From Fomes fomentarius (taxonomy: Eukaryota > Basidiomycota > Agaricomycetes > Polyporales > Polyporaceae), in contig JABYQN010000006.1 of NCBI GenBank assembly GCA_022606135.1, forward strand, positions 2,852,001-2,916,000: DNA of 64,000 nucleotides, given 5' to 3'. The position numbers and the translations under genes are program-made. Each line of letters opens with the position of its first letter. The stretch's first letter is position 1. Shown in pieces: positions 23,326-34,200 of this stretch. The notes under the pieces were generated by a model, which saw only the letters and a list, made by a program, of their open reading frames with translations, had not been told where the DNA came from and ran no database searches.

Positions 23326-23949
23326 CTAATCGGCTTTTCGCTTGCCTTTGCGTGCAGCGGACAGTGCAGGATCTTCCTCCTCTTCGGCGAATATCGACGG
23401 TATTGAGACCTTCACGGGCAGCAGTCCGCCTATACACGCCCAACGCACAGAATGGGGGGAGATGTTCACAGTATAAATTGAATACACATCCAGATGTAGT
23501 AGAACTCGGGAGACACCAGTTCGACCACTCACCATTGGGGTCCTTGAACTGTATGAAGATAGGCTCCCAATTCGACACCACACTTTTCAGCTGCGCCGTC
23601 CCTTCCAACTTCTCATAGCGTCCCGTTGGACGGTTCTTCTCCTTGATAGCTTTCGCGAGCTCGAACTCGTCCAGACTGGTCACCTTCGGCACCTCCCACT
23701 CGGACGGGTCCTCGTCCATAGCATATTCTGCTGGCGGGGCGGGCGCGGAGAGTACATTCGACGTAAGCGCATCGAGTGCCTCGGCTTTCACATCGTTCAC
23801 GGTGGACGTGCTCGGAACGGTGATGAGAACGGTGAGCTTGTGCGTCTTGAGCAGCAAGATAAATGTTTTCGGCTGAACTCTCGGAGGCTGTCGTGCACAC
23901 ACTAGTCAGCCATGCTCATACCGCACTCGTTTGTGGTGCCACTCACCAT
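23326..23949 (-). CDS. Small ubiquitin-fold-like protein of unknown role with a 3-base first coding exon
   Basis: Conserved-looking small protein. The N-terminal part, PPRVQPKTFILLLKTHKLTV then PSTSTVNDVKAEALDAL, has the beta-beta-alpha pattern of a ubiquitin-like fold; this is inference from pattern, not a family match. The middle, WEVPKVTSLDEFELAKAIKE and YEKLEGTAQLKSVVSNWEPI, is followed by an intron after KDPN. The last exon GLLPVKVSIPSIFAEEEEDP ends KGKRKAD with TAG at 23326-23328; that basic end could be a nuclear localisation signal. The only start that fits is the ATG at 23947-23949 followed directly by gtgagt, with the acceptor before CCTCCGAGAG, so the first exon codes only Met. About 170 residues in total. 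Confidence 0.68.
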
Positions 23950-24168
23950 GCTGAGATCAATACACGTCGTGGTTGAGCAGCAAACGCGTCGGGAGTATCA
24001 CTCCTTGCAAATGTGGCGTGCACAACTGGCTGGTTCAAAGACGCGAAAGCGCCCTACACAACCACGCGACTACGAAGCGCCCACGAGCGTGCCCGTCACG
24101 CTTCCGGGCGTTACCGTCCACTCATCCCTCGCCCACTCCGATTCGGCCTGCCCGCTAGAGCCTCCGCC

Positions 24169-25043
24169 ATGAGCAGATATCTCGACCCGTCCGAGTCCAA
24201 GGAGCCGTACAAGGACCCCACGCCGCTCCCGGCGGACATCCCTAAGGTTAAGGAGCTCGGCGCGACGAGCGCGCCATTGAAGAGCGCAGCCTTCTTCCTC
24301 GGGGCGTACTGCAAAGATTACAATGGTGCGTGTCCGTGTCTGTGTATACTATCTCTGGGCGACATGGGCGAGAAGTGGTGGATGGTCAGGGCGGATGAGA
24401 ACACGTATGCGTGGTGTTGGAAGGAGCTGCAGTGGTGCTGGACGGGAGGAGATCATGAGCTGACGCGCCATTTGGACTGCGCACATCCGTGGGCATACAG
24501 AGGACTTCATGCTCTGCAAGGCGGAGAACCGGGACCCGGCACACTGTCTGAAGGAGGGCCGGCGAGTGACGCGCTGTGCGCAGGATCTGTACGTCTTTCT
24601 TACACGTCCATTCTTGTTCTGGTTATTGATATGGCACCTTGACCTTTCTCTCTTCCTAGGATTACCAAACTGCGTGAGAACTGCCTTGCAGAGTTTGAGA
24701 AACACTGGAACTGCCTAGAGTACAACAACCAGGTGAGTCCCCTCAATACCGTATCAGGGATTTCACACTCGCATCTATCGAGGTATGGGCGTGGCGCAGA
24801 TTTGCACTGAATGACTCACGACACTTCTTACAGGAATACTACCACTGCAGAAAGGACGAGCGTGTACTCAACAAGTGCGTGTTCGAGAAGCTGGTAAGTG
24901 ACCTTCATGGAGCCTGCGGTGTGCTACGTGTTGACCCACCTTTTGGTGCATAGGGCCTCGTTAAGACTATTCCTGGGACGGCAGAGGGCAAAACACCGAT
25001 TCATGAGGTCAAGAACCCGATCTTCACCGGCGTGCAGAAGTAG
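24169..25043 (+). CDS. NADH dehydrogenase (complex I) subunit NDUFA8 / PGIV
   Basis: Accessory complex I subunit on the intermembrane-space side, with twin CX9C folds oxidised by the MIA40 pathway. The start at 24169 gives MSRYLDPSESKEPYKDPTPL and LKSAAFFLGAYCKDYN. After an intron of about 170 bases comes EDFMLCKAENRDPAHCLKEG, then RRVTRCAQDL, ITKLRENCLAEFEKHWNCLE, YNNQEYYHCRKDERVLNKCV and a tail ending NPIFTGVQK with TAG at 25041-25043. Four CX9C pairs can be read directly: CKDYNEDFMLC, CLKEGRRVTRC, CLAEFEKHWNC and CRKDERVLNKC. Five exons. The first intron is longer than is usual here. It is head-to-head with the ubiquitin-like gene and tail-to-tail with VTC1. Confidence 0.96.
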
Positions 25044-25381
25044 ACAATGTGCGCTCATTATACAGCCATCGTATTGCTCTTATCTGTATGCTCTCCGCGG
25101 TTTCCTCTCGAAGGAACGCTGCTGCCGTTTGCGACAAGCTCAGGCTCCCGGCTGGCGACATCATCGTCCCGTTTGTGCCTATCACCGGTGTACACATGAT
25201 GAATGATGCGAGACATGGAAAGGGGCGGATATAATGTGGTAAAAGGCGCAAGTGAGTAACATGTGCTGTCCGTGCTGTCAATCCCCGCTGCAACCTAGTC
25301 GCTTCCGTTCCTCGGGCATAGCTTCTTTCATTAGCCACGGCCTATAGCTTGTGGACAATAAGTTCGGCGTGAGGGGGATGC

Positions 25382-25993
25382 TCAGGGGTTCGGATTGGAC
25401 GTGAATCGGAGAACAAAGTTCACCACAATGGCGACTACAACGGAGTGAGAGCGAGTTGTAAGAGACAATACCCTACACTTACCAATAAGAGCACCGCATA
25501 AAATTGTCTGAGAATATTTGATGAGGGTGTGAATAGAATTCAAAGTGTACGGGTACTCACTGGACCGACTCTGTCGTCGTACGGCCCACGACCACCACGG
25601 CGAATTGACCAGGCGCGCCAGTGGAAGGTGTACAGAGCATAGACCATAACAGCCATGGCTACGAAGGATAGATAGGCATGCATTGAGCCTATATCGAAGG
25701 TGTCACACGACCAAGCGAACACGACGCTACTCACCGACAAAAGAGAACATCGCCGCACTTATTCTGCCGACCTACATAGAGCACATGAATGCAACGCTGT
25801 TTAGGCAAACGAGGGGGATGCGAACCTTGTCCCCGAAGTTCAGAAGTCCAACTGCCAAGCCTCCAAGCACAACGGTGAAGTGCAGCCATGAGAGGAAGGT
25901 GCGCTCGTTGGCGAACGCGACCTTGGGCTCAACCTTGACGGGGAGGGCGATGCGTTTCGCAGCGGTGCGTTGGAGGAGTGGCTGGGTGGACAT
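25382..25993 (-). CDS. VTC1: Vacuolar transporter chaperone subunit VTC1
   Basis: Small membrane subunit of the VTC polyphosphate polymerase complex of the vacuole. The start at 25993 gives [20 protein letters not shown], then [20 protein letters not shown] (first helix, the DUF202-type signature) and [10 protein letters not shown]. After introns come [53 protein letters not shown] and [17 protein letters not shown] with TGA at 25382-25384. Three hydrophobic segments and about 120 residues are as expected. All five exons have clear GT-AG borders. It is head-to-head with THOC7. Confidence 0.95.
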
Positions 25994-26342
25994 GGTGGGG
26001 ATGAGGGGTGTGTGCGAAATCGAAGGCCAAGAGAGCGACTGATGATTATGACTATTATTTAGGCGGAAGGACTAGGAATACAAGCTCCCAAGTTGGCAAG
26101 TTTGCACGAACGTGCTTGCCGTTACTGGCTCGGTTCGGCGTTCGCTGCTTCTCCAAGTTCCATCACACTTCCTTCTTGGGCACGTGAGCGTGTCACTCTA
26201 CAGTCACGCATCTGGAGCGCCTGTTTCCGTGCAGTGGCGTCGACTGCTGGTCGACTGTCTTGTCCGTGGCTCTGCTTCAACTTGCCTGGCTGTCCTCCGC
26301 TCCTTTGTCAACTGGACGACTCAGAAACTATATCTGTGCGCG

Positions 26343-27573
26343 ATGGAAGGCGTTGCGCGAGAACAGAAGGAGTATGTACCCCCTCCGTTGTCCGTGCAGC
26401 AGGAAGGTGCGCAGCATGCAATTCACGGCCTGCACGTACTCATGCGTATGTTCGTTCCACCCGCCAGATGCTATCATCCACACACGCATTACAAACGACG
26501 AGAAGGCGCTCCGCCGTGTGACCAAAAAGTTCCACTCGTATGCATCCGTCGCGTACACCCCTGCCGTCCCATTGTCGCCCTTGACATCCTCGTCCGTCGA
26601 CGATGCGCGCGAGGCTTTTCTCCTTGAGCTTGCGTCGTTCCAGCTCTCCCTCAAGAAGAGCTTGATGGTGTGCGAGGCGGAGGCGCGGCAGGTGGAGGAG
26701 TACCAGCGGGAACGAGAACGCATAGGTACGTTCCCTCGCCCCACGTATACCCTCGTTCTCAAGCGGTCGTGTGACCAGCAAACGAACACAGCCGGCTCAA
26801 GGACCAGATCGAGGGCCTCAAAACGACGCTAGAGCAAGCGCAGCTCGAGCGCAAGCAGAAGATTGAATACGACGTGATCGCCGAGAAGGTCAACACCTTA
26901 CCGAACAGAGACGAGTTAGAGCAGTGAGTTACCGCGCCGCATACACGCTGCTACTCGCCGCCAACCCCTCTACCCCATTACCCCCAGGTCGATACAGTCG
27001 CTCGAGAACGACATGGCTGCAATCCGGGCCGAGCACGAGGATCAGAACCGCACCCTTCAGGCCCAGAAGGCTGCGCTCGATGCCGTTCTAAACGATATCG
27101 GCTTATTGAGACTCATGGGAAAACAGGATGCGGCAGAAGAGTCTACTCCCGCGCCGGATACGCAACCTGGAGACGAGGATGTCGAGATGGACGGAAGTGC
27201 GAGCGTACGGACGCGGGAAGAGTCAGGCGAGCTCCGGGACGAGGGAGAATCATCGCGGCATCCTACAGGAAGCGCGAAGTCGGCGGAAGATGCGCACGAC
27301 TCCGAGGATGAAATCCCACTTGCGAAGGCCATTCTTAGTCCGACCGCCCGGACGTTCGTCCCGAACACCAGAAATAACACACCTATGATGCCTGTGGCGA
27401 GAGGCACCCCCACGCTACCCACGACGACCGTAACAGACGAGGACGATATTGAGATGGGCGAGATTGGAGAGGACTCGCAGGATCTGTGGTCGAAGAAGAA
27501 GGTACGAGAAGAACTGGAGGAGGGGGAGGCCAGCGATGAGAGTAGTGAACTTTCCGAGCCTCCAGATGACTGA
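26343..27573 (+). CDS. THOC7: THO complex subunit 7 (THOC7/Mft1-like)
   Basis: Nuclear coiled-coil subunit of the THO/TREX complex, which couples transcription to mRNA export. The first exon 26343-26406 gives MEGVAREQKEYVPPPLSVQQ-E. The intron ends at the acceptor before GCTATCATC, giving DAIIHTRITNDEKALRRVTK and KFHSYASVAYTP, the conserved THOC7 start. Then follow EAFLLELASFQLSLKKSLMV, CEAEARQVEEYQRERERI, an exon with LKDQIEGLKTTLEQAQLERK, KIEYDVIAEKVNTLPNRDEL and, from 27013, MAAIRAEHEDQNRTLQAQKA with GLLRLMGK. The last 150 residues are acidic and disordered. Stop at 27571-27573. It is tail-to-tail with tRNase Z, 60 bases apart. Confidence 0.9.
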
Positions 27574-27633
27574 TGTATACGAAGGCGGTCATTTCCTGCA
27601 TCTACTGTACATACCCTTGCACGCTCTGTATCG

Positions 27634-28977
27634 CTATCCTTCCTGCAGGTCCTTTCGTGGTCCGACATCGAAGCTCATCAAGTCCCGCGCGCAAACCACC
27701 TCCCCACCATACGTGCCCTCCGCAAGCTCTCGTATCGCAGTCATCACGCGCCTCGTTTCGTCGTTCACGTCGTCGTCTCCCGCATACCTCGCAGAGAAGT
27801 GATTTAGCACAAGCTTCCTTGCCCGTATCCTCTTTGCAAACGCTCCAGCCATCTGTGGCGTCGAGTGCCCCCTCGACCTTGCACGAGCCTCGACGACCTC
27901 GTACGTGTCCGTCTCTTTCGTGTCCGGATCCACGCCAGGCAGATGCGCGTTGGTCGCCTCGTGGATGAGCAAACACGCGTCCTCGGCGAGTTGCGCGATG
28001 GGAGACGGGTCGTACGTGTCGCCCAGGATGACGATCTTCCGCCCAGGCCTCCGCCCAGGACCACACAAGACCGTCCCGTCTGGGAGCGTGACCGACTCGC
28101 CCTGCTGCAGACGGCTCATGAGGGACATCGGCGCCTTTGTTCGTTTCAGTTCGGGGATATACTTCCTCGGATCCATTTTCCCTGGGATCGGGAGCTCCTG
28201 CACGACATATCCGACGCAGGGTACGGAATGCAGGATCGGCGCTGCAGACACGGTGAGGAGCGTGTCCATGAATATGTCTGGCCACACTCCATCCGTCTGC
28301 GCTATGTTGCGCCCGGGGCGTTCCATGGGGTGCGGCGCGAGCGCAGTGTAATCGCCGTCGGACGGGTCTGTTGGGAACCGCAGCTCGTGCACGACGTAGG
28401 GTGCGCCGAGGAGGGTGTGCGTGTATGTGAGCCCGTTGCGGACGTATGCACGTGTGCCTAAGGGGCCGTATATCTCCAACGGCTGGAACATGCACGATTC
28501 CGCCATGCATATGGTGTGGAACACATGTGCGAGATCAGTTAGGGGTGCTTTGAGTGTATTGGACACAGAAGGAAGAGAGTTGAACGCACCAGCGTGTCCT
28601 CCGGAAGGCCTGCTGTGGCACGCGGGTCCTCGACGTCGACCGTGCCTCCGGCACCGTTCAGGCGCATCGCGAGGACCGGGAGCAGTCCAAAGATATGATC
28701 GCCTGGAACAGATCAGGCCGACATCGACGGTCCATTTTGGCTCGTACCGGACGAGCTATGCAATCCACTGACCGTGCGTATGGGTGATGAAGATTTTGTG
28801 AACCTTCCCCATCTTGACGGAGCTTTGCTGGATCCGGTGTTGTGTCGCCTCGCCGCAATCGAAGAGCCAGACATCTCCGCCCAGTCGCAACGCTAAAGAC
28901 GAGTGGTTGCGTGTTGACGATGGCTGAGCGGATGCGCTGCCGAGGATGGTTATGTTTATGGAGGATATCGCGCTCAT
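27634..28977 (-). CDS. tRNase Z, short form (ELAC1-like tRNA 3'-processing endonuclease)
   Basis: Zinc-dependent metallo-beta-lactamase-fold endonuclease that removes 3' trailers from pre-tRNA. The ATG at 28977 gives MSAISSINITILGSASAQPS and STRNHSSLALRLGGDVWLFD, CGEATQHRIQQSSVK. The metal motif FITHTHG joins across an intron to DHIFGLLPVLAMRLNG, giving H-x-H-x-D-H. The 3' exon has CMFQPLEIYGPLGTRAYV, HSVPCVGYVV (His ligand), RKIVILGDTYDP (Asp ligand), LLIHEATNA, RGHSTPQMAGAFAKRIRARK and LVLNHFSARY (last His). The stop is at 27634. The protein starts directly with the catalytic domain at about 400 residues, so it is the short rather than the long two-lobed form. A tRNA-His gene lies 230 bases away by chance or otherwise. 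Confidence 0.93.
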
Positions 28978-29210
28978 CAACGTCGGTCTGTACTATTTCA
29001 AGGATCGAAGGTGATCAATCAGAACTCAGAAACAAAACGGTGACAGCGATTCCAAATGAGTTACGTAGATTTCGAGAGGAATGTGCGCTGAACCAGGCTG
29101 AACACGATCATGTCATGGATTCTGTGTTTGCCAAGGCCCTGTCTGGGCCCGGTTGAGCGGCGCCCCAAGCATTACCTACTACATATTGTCAACTGAGCGA
29201 AAAGAGCTTG

Positions 29211-29292
29211 GTCTCTGTCGATTAGTGGTTAGATCATCACGTTGTGGTAGCACAAATCCGTGAAGACGCAGGCTCGACTCCTGCCCGGGACA
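29211..29292 (+). tRNA. tRNA-His (anticodon GTG) with a ~10-base intron
   Basis: A cloverleaf can be drawn. Acceptor strand GTCTCTG pairs with CCGGGAC, with one T-C mismatch at pair 6 and a T-G wobble at pair 4. The D stem is GAT/ATC. The anticodon stem TCACG/CGTGA is perfect, around the loop TTGTGG...C. The T stem GCAGG/CCTGC is perfect, with loop CTCGACT, and the discriminator is A. The anticodon is GTG. The sequence between TTGTGG and the 3' side of the loop is too long by about ten bases (tagcacaaat), which fits an intron at the standard 37/38 position. A T5 run at 29312-29316 is a likely Pol III terminator. Confidence 0.92.
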
Positions 29293-29311
29293 CTTCAACT
29301 TGCATGCGTTA

Positions 29312-29316
29312 TTTTT
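29312..29316 (+). terminator. Pol III T-run terminator of tRNA-His
   Basis: Five consecutive T residues 20 bases after the tRNA end, with no earlier T run of four or more between them. Confidence 0.7.
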
Positions 29317-29453
29317 AGTTCGCTGATACGAGTCGCTGTAAGTAACATACTGATATCCCACGAGAGGCAGCGTCTAAACCGTGGTTCTCAATTGCAACCA
29401 CCGCAAGTGAGACGTCCCAGGGCGAAGAGGTATTACTGTAGTCCGGTCGCTTC

Positions 29454-31060
29454 ATGGCACCAAGCACGCGAAGCTCAGCCCGCCATAACGACTCATCTCA
29501 TGCTGATGATCCAGGCCTGCAACGTGACGAGGTAGTAGAAGAGCCCGGACCGCACAGCACACTACAGGTAAGCCCAGGGGATTGCATGCCTGCGCTGAGA
29601 GAACTGAGCCATCCCTCTTCGGACCAGGATTTACTCAAACGGGCTACAAGGGGCGCTAAGTCTCTTGAACAGGAGACTGAAGCCCTACGCAAGAAAGTCA
29701 AGGCTCTGGAAACGAAGTTGGAGAAAGTGCAGCAAGCGGATGACACCACGGTACAGCCCAGAAGAAGCCGTAGAGCAGCCGCGAGTGTGTCTAATCTTCA
29801 GGGTGAAGTTCACCTGCTACAGGATCGGGTCCGAAAGCTAGAGAAGGTAGGTTGCATGCCATGAGTCACGAATTCATGGATTGCTCTCTCACGTAGTGTT
29901 CTGCCATGGTAGTCCAAGGACAAGTATAGGAGGAAGTTACATGAGGTTGGAGCCTACTACAAGTGATGTGTATGCGAATGGGTCTCATACAAGTCCGTTA
30001 TGCAGATGACTATGAGAGAAGCCAAGACGGATGTGGACGAGTTGATGGACGACGCGGAGTTCGAGGTTGGTGACTCTGCGTATAAGATGCGCACGGTTAG
30101 TGCATCCTTTCTCGGCCTGCAGCTATGACAAGGTGGTGATGACCTATTGCACAATTCACCACGCAGCTGCTACGAGATTTCGGTGACCTCATGGCGTCGA
30201 ACGCGCTAGGAGATAGTGGTGAGGACTGTCCCATATGCTTCGAGAAACTCGAGCCCAAGCATTGCAAGAGGTACATATAGTCATCTGCATACTACTATGC
30301 CAGCACTGATGCACTTTACCATGTAGCTTTCCTTGTCAGCATATGGTCTGCGAAACTTGCGCTGCGAAACTCAAACCAGAAGCAGAAGCAGAAGGCTACG
30401 CCGACGAGGTTGACTCTGTCAGCTGCCCCGAATGCCGCACAGTTGCACCTCGAGATGAACTAGAAGTTGTCGAGAGAACCGCAACTGAACGCTGGGACGC
30501 GTTGCTGGCCGTGGCTACTAGGTGGGCCAAGATTGACGTGCGGAGGGAAGAAGACACCAGCGAGGAAGAGGCGGAAGAAGAGTTCATCGACGACGGAGAG
30601 AACGAGGAGAGGTGAGTTCATAAGGGCCTTCGATTTATGATAGTGAAGTGGTATATGATCTGATTCACTCTTGGCAGTACAACGGCCTCAGATGCTGAGG
30701 CTGCGACCACTGACCCTCTCCCGACCTCTCCTGAGCCAGAGGAACCGGCAGCCAGCTCTCAGACACCTTCACGATTGCGCAAACGAACAGCAGTGGTCAC
30801 GACCCCCTCAGCATCACCTGCCCCAGGGGTTGATAGTAGTAACACGTAAGGATCACGGCTGCTTGTGTTCTCACATAGCTCATCTTCCTGTCTGAAGAGA
30901 TCACACCGAGGGGCAAATTGCGAGAGAGAGCACGCCACCTCCCGAAGCGTCGACATCGACCGGACAACCTTCCCGCTCCTACTCCGAGTCGCCTAGGAAG
31001 GACAAGAGGAAGATCCTTGAAGAAATGGCGGAGGCTCGCCTGAAGAAACCAAGGTTGTAG
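29454..31060 (+). CDS. RING-finger protein with coiled coil, probable nuclear E3 ubiquitin ligase
   Basis: Start MAPSTRSSARHNDSSHADDP at 29454. A coiled coil follows (about residues 65-100, LEQETEALRKKVKALETKLE, then LQGEVHLLQDRVRKLEK). Short exons with DKYRRKLHE, VDELMDDAEFEVGD and LLRDFGDLMASNALGD lead to the RING. The RING is CPICFEKLEPKHC, then SFPCQHMVCETCAAKL and, after an insert, CPECRTV, a C3HC4-like arrangement. Further parts are an acidic stretch (REEDTSEEEAEEEFIDDGE), a Pro/Ser-rich region and the last exon ending KDKRKILEEMAEARLKKPRL with TAG at 31058-31060. The basic Lys/Arg end and acidic linker suggest a nuclear protein. E3 activity is inferred from the RING alone; the family is otherwise not recognised. 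Confidence 0.8.
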
Positions 31061-31225
31061 CCCAGCCTCTCAAGCAGTTGCTGTACTCGTTCTGTATCGA
31101 TGTATCGCATGGATATGTGTAGGTTACTATCGCGGCTCGCGCCGGCGGATACATAGGAGGACTAGGATAATGTAAGCCCCAAATCGCATCTCACAACATC
31201 GTACCACTCCTCTCCCAAGTATACC

Positions 31226-34200
31226 TTACACGATCTCCACGAAGCCCCGTGCAGGAGAGACGATCGCAACAGGTTTGCTCGTGAACTCCAGAGCACTCCC
31301 CCCTTCGTACGCCACAAGCTCGCCCATGTCTCCGACATATCCCTCTATGTCGAGTATCTTCTCGAGGTTGGTCGTCATCAGCTCATACGCTTGCTTCTTG
31401 CTAAGCAGATCGTTAGAGTCCAACACCGCCTGCACACACACGACGTTGTCAATGGGAGTAGGTAGTGCAGAATTAGAGCAGACGTACCCATCCCAAGTCA
31501 AAGCGGGTCCCTTGGACATGAGTGGCGTCCCAAGTGCCCAAACCAACAGTGACACCGTGCTGTAGCAGTGTAGTCAAAGCAGAACCATTTGTAAGAGGAG
31601 CTCCTGGAATACTACATGTGGTTGTGAGTTGCGACGGAAGGCAAGAGGCGGAAGATGAAGACGGGGACATACACTCGACGTTCATCCCATGACCAGGGGA
31701 ACTGCCTCGGCGGGCTCAAGATAACACCGATTCGGGAGTGAGCTGCAAGGTATCATGAGAACTTCCTGTACTGGAATTTATCGGGATGGTAGCGACATAC
31801 CGATTTCATCCGCGAGTAGATGCGCCTCCGTCGCGCGCGAGAACACCATCCGCATATATGACCCGCGTCTCTCCTCGACCTCGTCTTTCAGTCGAATAAG
31901 CGTGGCCATGATGTCTGCGCTCGAAACATCGATCACCAGCGGGATGATTCCCTGTGGCAGACATTGTTAGCTCAGCCCATGAACACTAGCACTGGAACAT
32001 GTGTCGCTCACACTCGCAGCCTTCTTGAACCATCCACCCGTCTCCGTATCCTCGCTCTCACCGTGGAGCAACAAGCGACGGAGCACAGCGATCTCAGTGC
32101 TCACGCTCGTTCCGGAAGGCGACGAAGACATCGGGAACGGTCGACCAATGGCGACATGCAAGGCCGTTACTGGTTTAATGATGGCTGCGCGCTCCATCCC
32201 GTTGCTTGCACCAGTGCGGAATGTTGCTGAGAGGCCTCCAATGAAACTGCCCCGAGAGAACGCAGCAGGGCGGAGGAAACTCGTTGTTGCGTAGGTCACA
32301 CCTGCACGGTGGGCCACCCTGTATGTCACAATGAGCAACCTGGCGCAGCACGATGAGTGGTGAACGAGGCAGAGAACACTTACAAGGCGTTCCTGGTGCC
32401 AAATTGAAGCGCATCGCTAACCCTCACGAGTCCGCCGACATCACCGAGGACGATGGGCACGTCCCCCTTGAGTGAATTATACCTTGCCCCATCGCCCGTC
32501 GACGGCTCGTTCTCCATCTCCTCGATCCCAAGAGAGGGACCAAAGCTCATCAGTCCCGGAACGATGGCGCCACCACGGAGATCGACCACGGCATCTGCGT
32601 TCTCGACGTCGCACACCCTCCCAACGCAAGTGACCCGTCCGCGCTCCACGATGACGTCCATCATGCCCTCACGCACGTCCAGCCCGAAGTTCAGGTAATC
32701 CCTCTCATCACGCGTATACAGCTCCTGGACGTTGCGGAATGCGACACGCCCGCCCACTGTCATGTTTGGCCGGAGGGGCAGCAACCCTTCGTACCTCACA
32801 GCCTTTTCCTTCTCCACATCAAAGTTCGGGACTTTGGGTGGCTCGCGGCGAGTGGTCGAGTTTTTCGCCTTTCCGACGGGAATGTAGTTCCGGTCAGCGT
32901 CGAACTGCAAGATGCCGTCGATCCACACTTTGCGTGGAGTAGCACCGAGCTGGAGAGGGTGCGAGTCCCAGAGTACGAGATCGGCGTCCGCCCCTTCGCG
33001 AAGAATTCCGATACGATGTGATAGCCCGGCCGCCGTTGCGGGGATAGACGTCACGGACGTGAGAGCCATGTTCGGTGGAAGGCCTATGTAAACTTAGCCA
33101 ACTAACCTAGCTAAACATCCGTTGATGTAGGGGCATACCATAGTAATGTGCTTGTTGGGCCTCAAAAACCAGATACCTACTGTTGTGCGAGTTGGGATCC
33201 GACTACGTGTGGCAGTAAGTATCACGCTCCACCGTGTCGGTCGTTCATGCTCGCCTTAATTGCGATAGGGAACCCGTTTTCCGCCAGGACGCGCGGAGCG
33301 AATTCCGAACCACGGAACGTCTCGCGCTTGAACCGGGAGCTGTCCGCCGAAAGGCCGATGGTTGGGACAACCCCGTAACTATCTGATTATTAGTATGAGT
33401 TCCATCTTGACTGTGGTGGGATAACACACCTGCCCTTCAGCAACCCAGGAACAAAATAGGCTTCATGCGCTCCTTGCAACGACGCGATCGGGATCTTGAA
33501 CTCTTGCGAGAGCTACCGTGCTAGACCTTAACCTCCTACTCTAGGATGATGGACCTGCAGAGTGCGTACCCTAACCATGGCATCCAGATCAACGGCTTCT
33601 TCGCATTGCACCGACACCTACGCGCAGAGACCAATCCAGCTATGGTCAGCAAGAGACTGTTGGGAGTTCATCGTGTACTGACCTTAGCTTTGCCACGAAG
33701 TACATCTACGAGCACCTCCCACCTGTAGTCCTCCGGGTACGCCTGCTGCGCAACCGACCCGTCTCCGTCCCACAACCCCGCCTCTGCGCGCGCACAGAAC
33801 GCATCCTGTGCGTCGCGGAACCCGCGCGCCATAGCGAACGCAGCGCGAAGCGCCCATATGTTGTCCATGCGGTTGCCGTACGCCCTAGTGCTCTCGCCGC
33901 ATGCCATCCTGTGTCCACAGCGCACCGGTCAAACATACCATCCGGATACTTTCACAAAAAGGAAGAGGGGAGGACGCAGGAAAGGGGCTAGGACGTACAT
34001 GAGGTGGCGCCAGCGAGGCGCGTATGGGTCTGGCCGGGTGCCGTTCAACTGGTATGGAGGCTCGATGATCATGGAGGTCGGTGTGCGCTGGGAAGTTTTG
34101 CGAAGCTTGATCATGAACGCCTGGCCGCCTGTCAAAGCAAGTGCAAAGTGAGCGTTCCAAGGTTGGAGATGAAGTCAGAGGTTCGACGTACCGATTGCAT

